Assembly (NCBI GenBank): GCA_963989385.1
Contig: OZ022499.1
Span: 79,349,903 to 79,413,902 of the forward strand
DNA: 64,000 nucleotides
Reading direction: 5' to 3'
Source: Ctena decussata
Taxonomy: Eukaryota > Mollusca > Bivalvia > Lucinida > Lucinidae
Shown here: positions 58,401-63,317 of the stretch, piece by piece
Layout of the letters: each line of letters begins with the position of its first letter
Position numbering within the stretch: position 1 is the stretch's first letter
Notes under the pieces: model-generated
What the model was told of the DNA's origin: nothing
What the model saw: the letters and a program-made list of their open reading frames with translations, nothing else
Databases searched by the model: none
Translations under genes and position numbers: made by a program

Positions 58401-59637
58401 AATTTTGCTCTAAATGTATATCAAAAGGCTCCATTCCAGATACTGACACTATAAGCAAACATTAACAACAGATGCCTAAGTCCTAATTACTGATCACTGG
58501 CCCCGTCCAAGGGCCCAATCCTGTCTTTCACCAATTTCCTTATCAGTTTCATTTAGCACAGTTATAACTCAGCTTTTATTCATACCAATATGAGACACTT
58601 TGGTTGGGGGCCAGTTTTGGGCCTGAATGGACGTAGTCCTTTGGAGGCAAGGTATTGACATGACTGCAGTATTGTTTACTCAGTACTGGGATGTTAACAA
58701 CAACTCAACAATATCATCAACCAGTTGGATACCATAATTTTGGGACACCTAAAAATAATTAATTTTCCACTTGGGACAAATGGAAAATTAATTATTTTAG
58801 GTGTCTGAATACTTTCGCACATTACGGTAGTTATCAGTTAAATTTGCTAACCCACAGTCAAGCTTCATATTTCAAATAATGCTGTCTGTAAGGCAAACAG
58901 TGTATACCCAGACCAGAACTGCTCCTTGAAAGCAGTCAGATCTGTGACTATACTGTTTGCCCAGACCAGACTGCTCCTTAGTGTCAGTCTGATCTACATC
59001 TACTGTTGGCCCAGGTCCTTTAATCCCTATATTCAGGGTTATTAGGGTAATCTACTGTAGAAAATAAAAATTGGGACACCTAAATTAATTGACGTAATTG
59101 TCCGAAAGTGTGTCCAAAATATGCAAGTGGTAGGGATGGATAGATGACTCTAGATTTTACATCATTTTTAAGTGTTTCAGTCATATCAGGACTATAATGA
59201 AAGGCTGTGTGCAGGGGAAACTTGTTTATGATTTGAAAGATTTCCGCCTACAGCGTGGCTTGAACCTAGGACCACTAGATCAGTAGGCCAGCGCTTAACA
59301 AGGCTCCCATTTGGAAGTGCAAACAATGAAGACCCTGATCAGACTGTTTCTTAAAGAAACAGTCTGATTAGGGTCTGCATTGTTTCCTTTGACCTAGCTG
59401 TCACAGTATTTAGATTTTTTATGGTATTAATCTTTCAGGATGGTTTACCGCTACCGTCTTTTAGTAAAACACGAAGAAGCTCAACGGACACAATCGGCTT
59501 TGCAGAGCCATATCCTGTATGAAGGAACTGAGTACGAGAAAGAACTGGACCGTTTACTGGGAAAGAAAAGTGGGAACTCAGATAGTGATAAAACACAAAA
59601 TAGAGATTGGGACTTGGATTCAGACAAAAGAGTATGA
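20553..59637 (+). CDS. COX20: COX20, cytochrome c oxidase assembly factor (5-exon model)
   Basis: Inner-membrane chaperone that stabilises newly made COX2 during complex IV assembly. Exons 50646-50757, 57675-57738 and 59439-59637 join in phase and read NSPCMPEALRTSIYIGLGTA, LVTFLCTSNMRRASFWAYAS, FSVSILPTLMVYRYRLLVKH and later HILYEGTEYEKELDRLLGKK. This follows human COX20 feature by feature: the NTPC motif, a first membrane span, TSxxRRS, a second span, the RYxxxK basic stretch and the ILYEG motif. Two upstream pieces, 31347-31406 and 20553-20570, are proposed from splice signals and phase (6 + 20 codons). The full model is 453 nt, 150 residues; human COX20 is 118, and the excess is mainly an acidic C-terminal tail (SDSDKTQNRDWDLDSDKR). 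Introns of 10.8, 19.2, 6.9 and 1.7 kb are packed with repeats. Confidence 0.85.
20962..21665 (-). mobile_element. CR1/Jockey-like LINE, reverse transcriptase C-terminus
   Basis: Minus strand, in broken frames: NVETIKYLGITITKDLKWN, ILRRNLAAGPQDVKESAYKG, LVRPVLEYGSSVWDPQS, and then the ORF 21216-20965 with SPSRRTRNHHSLALQTPLAG and FFPQTIRDWNSLEDSLISAA. This is the region after the catalytic core, up to the ORF end; frameshifted and truncated. Confidence 0.8.
22020..22460. repeat. Palindromic repeat
   Basis: ATTATTGAATTTATTAAACGAG (22192-) is mirrored by CGAGTTTAATAAATTCAATAAT (22270-22292) around a GATAAGATGC/GCATCTTATC inner stem. Short MITE-like hairpin; the rest is unassigned. Confidence 0.55.
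23060..23360 (-). mobile_element. LINE reverse transcriptase fragment
   Basis: Minus-strand peptides KLGEVMESCASWLIDNKLSL, HLGKTECMLFGSK, then GKVKYLGVTIDNVLSGEDIV and NSRLKFL are typical of non-LTR reverse transcriptases just after the catalytic palm. A frameshift lies near 23230. Confidence 0.75.
23970..24006 (+). other. G-quadruplex-prone tract
   Basis: Runs GGGGG, GGGGGG, GGG and GGGG separated by one to four bases on the plus strand at about 23978-24005. Confidence 0.6.
24314..25853. mobile_element. Long nonautonomous element with inverted ends, carrying a SINE
   Basis: The left end CCGTATTTCTTCAGC ... GGCTATAAGACGGG and right end CCCGTCTTATAGCC ... GAAATACCG are inverted and flanked by TA. 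The interior has no transposase and contains the SINE at 24529-24803. Probably a Tc1/mariner-type derivative; a related end occurs at about 61448-61482. Confidence 0.55.
24529..24803 (+). mobile_element. tRNA-derived SINE, family 1 (full length)
   Basis: The tRNA-like head has CGCAATCAGTAGGGCACC, a CTGAC/GTCAG stem and GGTTCGATACCC box B, then a body with GGTTAACCGCTTAGGAGG and an (ATCA)n tail. The anticodon loop is short, so it is not a functional tRNA. Confidence 0.8.
26017..26998 (+). mobile_element. Helitron-like hairpin element H1 with 170-bp tandem array
   Basis: The 5' hairpin starts GTCGCACCTGC (26020-26030) and folds with GCAAGGTGCGAT. The matching subterminal repeat GCAGGTGCGAC is at 26964-26974, followed by a 3' hairpin ATTCC-GCGGAAT. 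Between them are five units of about 169-174 bp, each with TTTCATATGGAGCATGACC and most with CCAAGATGGCCGCC. No coding sequence. Confidence 0.75.
27000..29250. other. COX20 intron, mostly unique sequence
   Basis: A CA/CG-rich tract at 27335-27355; otherwise no recognised repeat or gene. It is less repetitive and locally less AT-rich than its neighbours, so an unrecognised exon or enhancer is possible. Confidence 0.3.
29255..29456 (-). mobile_element. tRNA-derived SINE, family 3
   Basis: The minus-strand head GGAGCCGCGCTAGCTCAGTG has box A and GGTTCAAGCCC box B; the tail is near ATGGATGG at 29258. Related copies are at 32118-32328, 59125-59310 and 62740-62935. Confidence 0.75.
29543..29874. 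mobile_element. 332-bp palindromic element T, copy 1
   Basis: Ends CACAGGGTATAATTGATTCC and GGAATCGATTGTACCCTGTG; exact 5-bp target duplication ATAAT at 29538-29542 and 29875-29879. The arms are built from repeated GCTTCCTGCCGAGACTGTCC units facing each other. Confidence 0.85.
30014..30078. repeat. Foldback repeat
   Basis: TTAAAGGAAAGAGTTTGCTCC is mirrored by GGAGCAAATTCTTTCCTTTAA, a tight hairpin. Confidence 0.65.
30240..30640 (+). mobile_element. Fragment of the 15.5-kb transposable element
   Basis: GGTCTCCTGGTGTCGCAATAT, GTTGAGTCCTCATC and GGTTTGGGCCCAGTAAAACT match the reverse complement of 15535-15790 in order. Confidence 0.55.
30646..30848. mobile_element. Palindromic MITE family A, best copy
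   Basis: 203 bp with ends CAGAGCTCTAGATAAGAGGG and CCCTCTTATCTAGAGCTCTG, flanked by GGTACT at 30640-30645 and 30849-30854. The central stem GAACCGTCTCG/CGAGACGGTTC is perfectly paired. Copies at 9132 and 59673 have the same length. Confidence 0.88.
31347..31406 (+). CDS. COX20: Candidate COX20 exon 2
   Basis: 60 nt between the strong acceptor TTTATTTGCAG and donor GAGGTAAAT, phase 0 at both ends. It encodes EKGTTKLEHQSLLWRSPSNE, placed directly before PGFSLYNQIQNSPC. The COX20 N-terminus is poorly conserved, so homology cannot confirm it; length and phase fit. Confidence 0.5.
31705..32036. mobile_element. 332-bp palindromic element T, copy 2
   Basis: Same ends and length as the copy at 29543; exact target duplication TTCAT at 31700-31704 and 32037-32041. 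Confidence 0.85.
32118..32328 (-). mobile_element. tRNA-derived SINE, family 3
   Basis: The minus-strand head is GGAGCCCCGATATCTCAGTG; the (GGAT)n tail is at 32122-32142. Confidence 0.7.
32393..32507. repeat. Two-copy direct repeat
   Basis: ACAAACGAGCCTGTGGC, a following AGTTTCATATATTACA and a preceding TTTTATATAAAATT occur twice, about 58 bp apart. Confidence 0.65.
32742..32846. mobile_element. Palindromic MITE family B, copy 2
   Basis: AATGTGCTTAAGTATTGGGAC through CCAATAATTTTCCATTTG, mirrored to TTTAAGCACAC. The next 180 bp (32850-33030) recurs inverted at 40870-41050. Confidence 0.75.
32850..33030 (+). repeat. Block X, inverted copy at 40870-41050
   Basis: CTTCCAGAGTGTGGTTGTTTT, GATGACTTTGATAT and TTTGTTATTTTGTCTATA occur in the same order on the opposite strand at 41050-40870, roughly 85% identical by eye. 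Confidence 0.6.
33534..33620 (+). mobile_element. RTE-like LINE 3' end fragment
   Basis: GTGGTGCCCCAAGGACCTAG then GTTATGGGATAGAATAGAATAG matches the 3' end of the element at 3111-3765. Confidence 0.65.
34632..34780. mobile_element. 149-bp hAT-like MITE
   Basis: Ends CAGGGCCTGACAAATC and GATTTGTCAGGCCCAG, flanked by ATTATGT at 34625-34631 and 34781-34787 (7 exact bases of a likely 8-bp duplication). Confidence 0.75.
35566..36592 (+). mobile_element. Helitron-like element H2 with 158-bp tandem array
   Basis: The 5' hairpin ATGCCCCCGAAG (35571-35582) pairs with CTTCGGGTGGCAT; the subterminal partner CTTCGGGGGCAT is at 36553-36564; the 3' hairpin TGTTACA-CAC-TGTAACA is followed by TTTCTTGTT. 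Units of about 158 bp contain CTTCACAGAAAGATAAAGC and CCAAGGTCAAGG. Confidence 0.85.
37006..39970 (+). mobile_element. Helitron-like element H3, hosting H4
   Basis: The 5' hairpin AGCTCGCCTGAA (37010-37021) pairs with TTCAGGAAGAGCT; the subterminal partner TTCAGGCGAGCT is at 39934-39945; the 3' hairpin GCTGTCG-GG-CGACAGC is followed by TCTTGTT. Its own array (units about 178 bp with TTGCACTGTAGTTAGATATT and GACCTTGATGTCAAGGTCAT) lies at 38947-39620. It is inserted in a T-run of H5. Confidence 0.85.
37132..38946 (+). mobile_element. Helitron-like element H4 with 155-bp tandem array
   Basis: The 5' hairpin AGCTCACCTGAGCC / GGCTCAGGGTGAGCT and the 3' part TCAGGTGAGCGATTCAGGG end in CTCTTGTTT. 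About ten units of 155-156 bp carry CTTCTTCTCCAGAACTGCTT and CTACCAAGTTTGTTCAAATG. Nested within H3 at a T-run. Long apparent ORFs here are a by-product of the repeat period. Confidence 0.88.
40431..40632. repeat. Inner flank Z of the inverted duplication (left)
   Basis: Contains a palindromic core CCCAGATCAGACTGCTCC / GGAGCAGTCTGATCTGGG and is matched inverted at 41103-41290. It ends within family B MITE sequence. Confidence 0.75.
40690..40845 (-). mobile_element. SINE-like repeat, family 4
   Basis: The reverse complement of CTCTTTGAGACAGTATTTCA and CAGTAGGCCCTTGCACTAT matches the plus-strand copy at 54510-54745. Confidence 0.6.
41750..41795 (-). ncRNA. Type I hammerhead ribozyme, copy 1 (G8 mutated)
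   Basis: Minus strand, 5' to 3': stem I GGGTCA, core CTGACAA, stem II GGC with loop TTTATTA and GCC, GAAA, stem III CTAC/GTAG, TC, then stem I partner TGGCCC. The canonical core is CUGANGA; here the conserved G8 is A (plus-strand T at 41784), which should abolish or strongly reduce cleavage. Confidence 0.85.
42139..42184 (-). ncRNA. Type I hammerhead ribozyme, copy 2 (intact core)
   Basis: Same layout with core CTGACGA, a full match to CUGANGA. Stem I GGGTCA pairs with TGGCCC (six pairs, one G-U); stem II GGC/GCC; GAAA; stem III CTAC/GTAG closes with A15.1-U16.1 and has no loop; the cleavage triplet is GTC, with predicted cut after the base opposite plus-strand 42145. A loopless short stem III is typical of metazoan retrozyme ribozymes that act better as dimers. 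Confidence 0.9.
42457..44483 (+). mobile_element. Helitron-like element, H4 family, right arm
   Basis: The 5' hairpin AGCTCACCTGAGCC / GGCTCAGGGTGAGCT and 3' TCAGGTGAGCGATTCAGGGCC end in CTCTTG. About twelve diverged 155-bp units. The empty site survives in the left arm near 36915 as a T-run. Confidence 0.85.
45362..47327 (+). mobile_element. Helitron-like element H7 with two tandem arrays
   Basis: The 5' hairpin is AGCTCACCTGAGCA / TGCTCAAGGTGAGGT; the 3' hairpin AGGGCCATCATGGCCCT is followed by CTTGTTT. Array 1 (45445-46480): units with an exact 145-bp period containing ACCAAAATTGCTCAAA and GAACAATATGGCCGCC. Array 2 (46480-47260): about five units with GGGCACAGTTATGATCCAAT. Confidence 0.85.
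47347..49330 (+). mobile_element. Helitron-like element H8 with 145-bp array
   Basis: The 5' hairpin ATCCCCTCACAC / GTGGTGAGGGGAT and the subterminal partner GTGTGAGGGGAT (49294-49305) precede a 3' hairpin ATCGC-GCGAT and CTTGTT. Inside are a (TACG)n tract (47395-47455) and about 12 units with a 145-bp period (one 142). Confidence 0.88.
47465..49285 (+). repeat. 145-bp tandem array with repeated AGGTCA direct repeats
   Basis: Each unit carries CCCAAGGTCAAGGTCACTG; starts at 47571, 47716, 47861, 48006, 48151, 48296, 48441, 48586, 48731, 48876, 49018 and 49163. Eleven of the twelve keep the intact AGGTCAAGGTCA. Confidence 0.9.
49580..50165. other. COX20 intron, nothing recognised
   Basis: AT-rich; no repeat or gene recognised. 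Confidence 0.35.
50172..50490. mobile_element. Palindromic MITE
   Basis: The outer ends ATACCGTATACGCGGTAATT and AATTACCGTGTATAAGGTA and a central stem TTCACTTGAGCCAGT / ACTGGCTCAAGTGAA form a long hairpin, about 150 bp before COX20 exon 3. Confidence 0.65.
50646..50757 (+). CDS. COX20: COX20 exon 3 (first membrane span)
   Basis: The acceptor is CTTTTTCAG and the donor ACAA then GTAAGT. It encodes PGFSLYNQIQNSPCMPEALR then TSIYIGLGTALVTFLCT. The Pro-Cys motif before the first transmembrane segment aligns with ENTPC of human COX20. A palindromic MITE begins within about 50 bp of the donor. Confidence 0.85.
50775..50890. mobile_element. Palindromic MITE family A, partial copy near the COX20 exon 3 donor
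   Basis: The central stem GACCCCTCATTAGAATTGTC is mirrored, with ACAACATATGTTT on the right; the outer ends are degraded. Confidence 0.65.
51270..52078 (+). mobile_element. 3' end of a Helitron-like element (H4/H7 type)
   Basis: The terminal part TTCAGGTGAGCGATTCAGGGC, hairpin AGGGC..GGCCCT and CTCTTGTTT (52042-52078) are preceded by two diverged units with TCAAATATGGGAAAATG and GATTTCATGGAAAGTTTTG. The 5' hairpin is missing. Confidence 0.7.
52079..52294 (+). repeat. 216-bp inverted repeat, left copy
   Basis: AATTTTCATTGAAAAGGGTC through GACAAATAAATG and ACAATCAGCA is the reverse complement, at about 80%, of 55875-56090. It abuts the Helitron 3' end exactly. Confidence 0.75.
52551..54244. 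mobile_element. 1.7-kb nonautonomous hAT-like element
   Basis: Ends CAGACCTGGGG and CCCCAGGTCTG with an exact 8-bp target duplication AAACGACC (52543-52550, 54245-54252). Both ends carry many TGTAATCGATTACA-like subterminal repeats. The interior has no transposase ORF. Confidence 0.85.
54510..54745 (+). mobile_element. SINE-like repeat, family 4
   Basis: The body GGGCGTCCTACTAATTTGG and GGAGACGGCACGATATAGGC ends in GGCCGTTAAACCC and a (CCAA)n tail. Confidence 0.65.
55366..55642. other. Overlapping short ORFs of unknown status
   Basis: Plus-strand 84-codon ORF (55388-55642) and minus-strand 60-codon hydrophobic ORF (55548-55366). No recognised family on either strand; noted only because the sequence is not an obvious repeat. 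Confidence 0.15.
55875..56090 (-). repeat. 216-bp inverted repeat, right copy
   Basis: Partner of 52079-52294; same length, opposite orientation, 3.6 kb apart. Confidence 0.75.
56235..56420 (-). promoter_or_regulatory. Possible minus-strand promoter and 5' UTR exon
   Basis: On the minus strand CCAATCGAAACGCCGG, then GAATCGCCGCCATTAAATTT and about 45 bases later a strong donor GGTAAGTGAG at about 56268. A second possible minus-strand exon ending at GGTAAGTCG lies near 55235. No coding exon found. Confidence 0.25.
56528..56815. repeat. Segment duplicated at 57821-57961, interrupted by a palindrome
   Basis: GATCTAGATTTTTGAGATTGT through TTTGCCTTAGCTGAATACTG matches 57821-57961. A palindromic MITE (GCTGATTGGCTGCTTCCGAG core) sits inside this copy, flanked by AGAATTACTCAAGACTG on both sides. 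Confidence 0.7.
56826..57037. mobile_element. Palindromic MITE with GCAAACAGTGTAGAT core
   Basis: The stem CAGATGAGGTGGCTCATAAT is mirrored by ATTATGAGCCACCTCATCTG; the outer ends are ACCCTTAA and TTAAGGGTTA. A half copy, inverted, is at 51152-51290. Confidence 0.65.
57160..57361. mobile_element. Palindromic MITE family A, copy 5
   Basis: CAGAGCTGTAGATAAGAGGG and its complement; flanked by ATTGT on both sides (57154-57158, 57362-57366), with one extra base at the left. Confidence 0.8.
57385..57560. mobile_element. Palindromic MITE family A, degraded copy
   Basis: GATAAGAAGGGGTAACAC through ATGAGGGGTCACAATGCATG; the stem is imperfect. Confidence 0.6.
57675..57738 (+). CDS. COX20: COX20 exon 4 (64 nt, second membrane span)
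   Basis: The acceptor is TTGTTTCAG and the donor CATT then GTAAGT. In the frame forced by the flanking exons it reads S-NMRRASFWAYASFSVSILPT-L, matching TSRIRRSCDVGVGGF and the following hydrophobic stretch of human COX20. Its length (1 mod 3) is exactly what the neighbouring phases require. Confidence 0.85.
57969..58205. mobile_element. Palindromic MITE family C, copy 3
   Basis: Starts TGAGCCACGACACGACAAAA and ends TTTTGTCGTGTCGCGGCTCA. Confidence 0.8.
58735..58822. mobile_element. Palindromic MITE family B, copy 3
   Basis: TTTTGGGACACCTAAAAATA and AATTTTCCACTTGGG mirrored. Confidence 0.7.
58882..59010. repeat. GCAAACAGTGTA palindrome
   Basis: Family with stems like CAGACCAGAACTGCTCC; related hairpins are at 53649-53705, 59321-59388 and 60110-60178. 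Confidence 0.55.
59125..59310 (-). mobile_element. tRNA-derived SINE, family 3
   Basis: AGGTTCAAGCCACGC box B and the TAATGAAAGGCTGTGTGCA region match copies at 29255 and 32118; the head is truncated. Confidence 0.65.
59439..59637 (+). CDS. COX20: COX20 exon 5 (C-terminus and stop)
   Basis: The acceptor is AATCTTTCAG. After completing Leu85 it reads MVYRYRLLVKHEEAQRTQSA then LQSHILYEGTEYEKELDRLL, ending at TGA 59635-59637. RYRLLVKHEEAQ and ILYEG correspond to RYNYAKQRIQE and ILYEG in human. The 3' UTR begins with a 203-bp palindromic MITE 35 bp after the stop. Confidence 0.88.
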
Positions 59638-59672
59638 CAGAGGAATTATTGGAGTGTTCCAGCAGTCACAGT

Positions 59673-59875
59673 CAGAGCTCCAGATAAGAGGGGGTATTGA
59701 GGATAATTCAAAGATAATTTTTCTTATTCCCCAACGAAAACATATGTTGTGACCCCTTATTAGAACCGTCTCGACGAGACGGTTCTAATGATGGGTCACA
59801 AAATATGTTTTTGTCGAGAAATATGTATAATTATCCCTAAATTATCACTGTTACCCCTTCTTATCTGGAGCACTG
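59673..59875. mobile_element. Palindromic MITE family A in the COX20 3' UTR
   Basis: 203 bp, flanked by ACAGT (59668-59672, 59876-59880). It begins 35 bp after the COX20 stop, so the mRNA would contain its long hairpin unless polyadenylated first. Confidence 0.85.
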
Positions 59876-60109
59876 ACAGTTGCATGTCATTATCTCAACC
59901 GCTGATATCTCAAAAATAGTGAATTAATCTTTGTTGACTAGAAATATGATAACACATTCACTTTGGTTACCAGAGCTAGTGCACCAGTCACTTGTACCGT
60001 AATGATCCTGAAATTTCGGACACCCGAAAGTCGGATAGTTATTGTTTAAAATTTTTTAGAAAGTGGATTTACCACAGGTCAGTGCATCTAAATTGATGCT
60101 TAGTGAATG

Positions 60110-60178
60110 GCAAACATTGTAGACCCCGATCAAACTGCTCCTACAGGAGCAGTTTGATCTTGGTCTACAGTGTTTGCT
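60110..60178. repeat. Short palindrome
   Basis: GGCAAACATTGTAGACCCCG and CAAACTGCTCC mirrored to CAGTGTTTGC. Confidence 0.6.
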
Positions 60179-60547
60179 CAGACTTGTCTGTCCGAATATT
60201 TAGGGTTTCTACAGTAATCATGGGCCCACCAGCTCTTGGAATACTGGGGACTATGACTTTTCATCTATGATATCCCTACTAAAATGTCCCCATTATTTTC
60301 ACCATACTGCAGGGACAATTGAAAAGTCATTACTCTGCACCTTTTACCTGCTATTCCTTGCTCATCCCTGCAGGTGTTCGTGTGTTTAAGAAGGTGAGGG
60401 TTAGGGGGGTGGGTTACACAAATAACTGGAGCATAAACTCTGACTCCCTTGGAATTGTTCAGAGCAAATTTTAGCTGTTACACTGGTTAGAGGACACAGG
60501 ATTTTATTCTGACAGTGTTAAAAGACATTGGTCTGAGGTACATAAGC

Positions 60548-60743
60548 CAGAGCTCCAGATAAGAAGGGGTTTAGAAGTTAATTTTAAGATTATTTTTCTT
60601 ATTTCCAAACAAAATCATACGTTGTGACCCCTCATTAGAAACGTTTTGGTTAGATGGTTCTGATGAGAGGTCACAACATTTGTTCTTATTATGAAAAATT
60701 ACCCCTGAAGTATCCCTACTACCCCTTCTTATCTGGAGCACTG
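60548..60743. mobile_element. Palindromic MITE family A, copy 8
   Basis: CAGAGCTCCAGATAAGAAGG to TTATCTGGAGCACTG, flanked by ATAAG within one base on each side. Confidence 0.8.
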
Positions 60744-60749
60744 AATAAG

Positions 60750-61180
60750 GCCATGTCTGGGCGCAGTAAATACACGTGAAAATGAAGTCAAGATGCAAAT
60801 AGCTGGTATTCATTTGAAATTTAGCATGCTGTTATAAAGGAATCATTTCCAAATAACAAGGTACTCAGGTGAAAGGGTGCGGATATCACTCTAATTTGGC
60901 AGCCTCTCATCTTATAGGGTTTTTTCTCTGGAGACCAGTTCTGTTTGTTCTTAGGGTAGCCTTTGCTTCAGATAGATACATGGAAGCAACTTCTTTCTGC
61001 TACAGTTGTATTCCTTTCAAGAGGGACAGCAAATTTTTAAGTGTCTATTGCTTATATGGAACAAATCCCTTGTCCAATTTCTAGGAATTATTGTAGAAAA
61101 AAATCTAGGTAAATCTAGGTTCTTGGTATTCTTTTGGAAGACGAAAACTCATCTAAAACCAAAATTAAACAAAACTGATT
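60750..61180. other. Nothing recognised
   Basis: AT-rich sequence downstream of COX20; short unsupported ORFs only. Confidence 0.35.
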
Positions 61181-61186
61181 TACAAA

Positions 61187-61428
61187 TGAGTCGCAAAACA
61201 GCAAAACCAACAAAGTGACATGTGTGCTCAGCAAAGACTCAGGTCAGCATTGGCATTTGCCCAGTCTGATCAGAGTCGTTGCTATGCACTTAAAAGGTAG
61301 CCAAGGGTCTAAGTAGCCTCCGTGCAGACAGCAAAGACCCTGATCAAACTCAGCAGCTGCCCAGGTTAATCTGAGTCTTCACTGTGCACACATGCCACTT
61401 TGTTGGTTTTTATTGTGTTGCTGCTCAT
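61187..61428. mobile_element. Palindromic MITE family C, copy 4
   Basis: TGAGTCGCAAAACAGCAAAA to TTTTTATTGTGTTGCTGCTCA; diverged. Confidence 0.7.
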
Positions 61429-61567
61429 AGTTTGGGTCAATTTGGAGGAAAGGGCCCACGTCTTATAGCCAAGTAAATATGGTAGCACTGTAAACATAAA
61501 TAAATTGCCCAAGGAGGACAATTTGTGCAGTGATTGTAGATATTCTGAAATTTAAATAAGTTCAGGC

Positions 61568-61710
61568 CCAGAGGTTATAAAACTTGAGTACATTCTCAAA
61601 CTCAAAATAAAGCACACTTATTGGCTGCTTCCGAGCACATGCTTGGAAGCGGCCAGTCAGTGTGCTTTATTTTGAGTTTGAGATTATACTCAAGTTTAAT
61701 TACCTCAGAC
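61568..61710. mobile_element. Palindromic MITE
   Basis: GAGGTTATAAAACTTGAGT and AATAAAGCACACTTATTGGC mirrored around a GCTTCCGAGCACATGCTTGG loop; same family as 56600-56745. Confidence 0.7.
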
Positions 61711-61914
61711 CCAGGTCTAGATTGTTCAAAACTAACAACATTGTTAGCTAATGAGACGTTACATTTTCAAACATAATTTGCGTAAAAATGCTGCCAGTTT
61801 TGCCGAAAAATTGTGAAAAGCTTTTGCAGTTCAAAAACCTCTCACAATTTTACGGCAAAAAAATATTTCTGCAATTTTTTTTTGTGATTTTGAAAGACAT
61901 AAAGAAGCCACAAC

Positions 61915-62376
61915 TAGAGGTGCAACGATTCACTTCGATGCATCGAAAATCCGGTTCACAAGGGCCGATTCGATTCCGATAACAACTCCACTAATTTCGA
62001 TTCGATTCACAATCCCCCACATGGGCCCTCAATTAAAATGGAAGTCCGTGTTTTAGACCCGCTCTTAATATTATAACCCTGTTTATAACGTAACGTACGA
62101 TTGGTCAGTAATAATTAGGTCATCCAATCAATACGGGTGTTTCGTTTCCTTATCGGTAGGGTTATCAAAATGGCGTCTAACAATGACTCGCAGAAACCTG
62201 TGCTAAAAGATGTACCCAAAGATAAATAGAAGTGTAAATATAACAAAATAAAGTGATAAACATGATGAATTAAGGTAGCATAAAATCAATCATGAATCGA
62301 ATCGAATTAATCGAATCGAGGTGTCTGAAATCGAAATCGAATCGAATCGGTCGTTGGGTGAATCGTTGCAGCTCTA
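61915..62376. mobile_element. 462-bp nonautonomous hAT element
   Basis: Ends TAGAGGTGCAACGATTCAC and GTGAATCGTTGCAGCTCTA; exact 8-bp target duplication GCCACAAC at 61907-61914 and 62377-62384. Subterminal CGATTCGATT repeats. Confidence 0.9.
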
Positions 62377-62679
62377 GCCACAACTCACAACTTTGTTAAG
62401 CTAATGATGTTTTGAATGCAAAAGCTCCTCACAATTTTACTGCAAAAATTATTACTGGGGTTGTTTTTGTGAGTTCTGTAAGACGCAACGTATCCATGAC
62501 TAACAACTTCGTTAAGCTAATGATGCTTTGAACAACCGGGCCCAGGTGTATAGGTACATACCACATACCATGTTTTTCCTGCTATTTTGGCCAAGGGAGA
62601 CAGCCCTTGTTACTTGCCGTTCACTTCTTTAGATGGACAAACCCTTTCAAAAAGCTCTACTCATAAAGCAAAGAATTGA

Positions 62680-62935
62680 TTACTCTATTGAAGAGTGGAC
62701 AGAGATGGACTTAGCCAGCACAACTAGGGCAGCTGAAAACAGAATGGATGATGGATGGATGACATATGGTTTTATGGTCCTTTCTAGTGTATTTCAATAA
62801 TTTTGAGCTGATGGAAGCTTGGTGATGAAAGTCTGTGTACAATGGAGCCCTGTTTACATTTGGAAAGAATTCCACCTCCAATGGGATTCAATCTGGGCTT
62901 TGGCTAGCTTAGCAGGCTTCCTAGCTAAAAGCAGG
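62680..62935. mobile_element. RTE 3' fragment (plus) next to a family 3 SINE (minus)
   Basis: GAAGAGTGGACAGAGATGGA and CAACTAGGGCAGCTGAA match the RTE ORF end at about 3645-3685; from 62740 a GGATGGATGGATGA tail and SINE body follow. Confidence 0.6.
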
Positions 62936-63077
62936 ACCAAATGTAGATGTATTTTTGCAAGGTCATCTATGATGCTCCAACAACCTTGCAAGGTTATAGG
63001 ATAGAAAAAAATATTGACCCCCACAGAAAGGAAACGACAGAGTTGATTCCCCTGAAACTGTACCAATTCCCATTAAC

Positions 63078-63317
63078 TGAGCCATGACATGACAAATCCA
63101 ACAAAGTGGCATGTGCAGCCAGCGAAGACTCAGATCAGCCTGGGCATCCACTCAGTCTGATCCGAGTCTACACTGTTCTTTTAAAGGGTAGCTAAGGGTC
63201 TACGCTTGCTCCATGTGGACAGCTAAGATTTTGATCAGACTGGGCAAATGCCCAGGCTGATCTGAGTTTTCCCAGGTCGCACATGCCACATGGTTGGTTT
63301 TGTCATGTCATGGCTCA
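63078..63317. mobile_element. Palindromic MITE family C, copy 5
   Basis: TGAGCCATGACATGACAAAT to TTTTGTCATGTCATGGCTCA. Confidence 0.75.
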
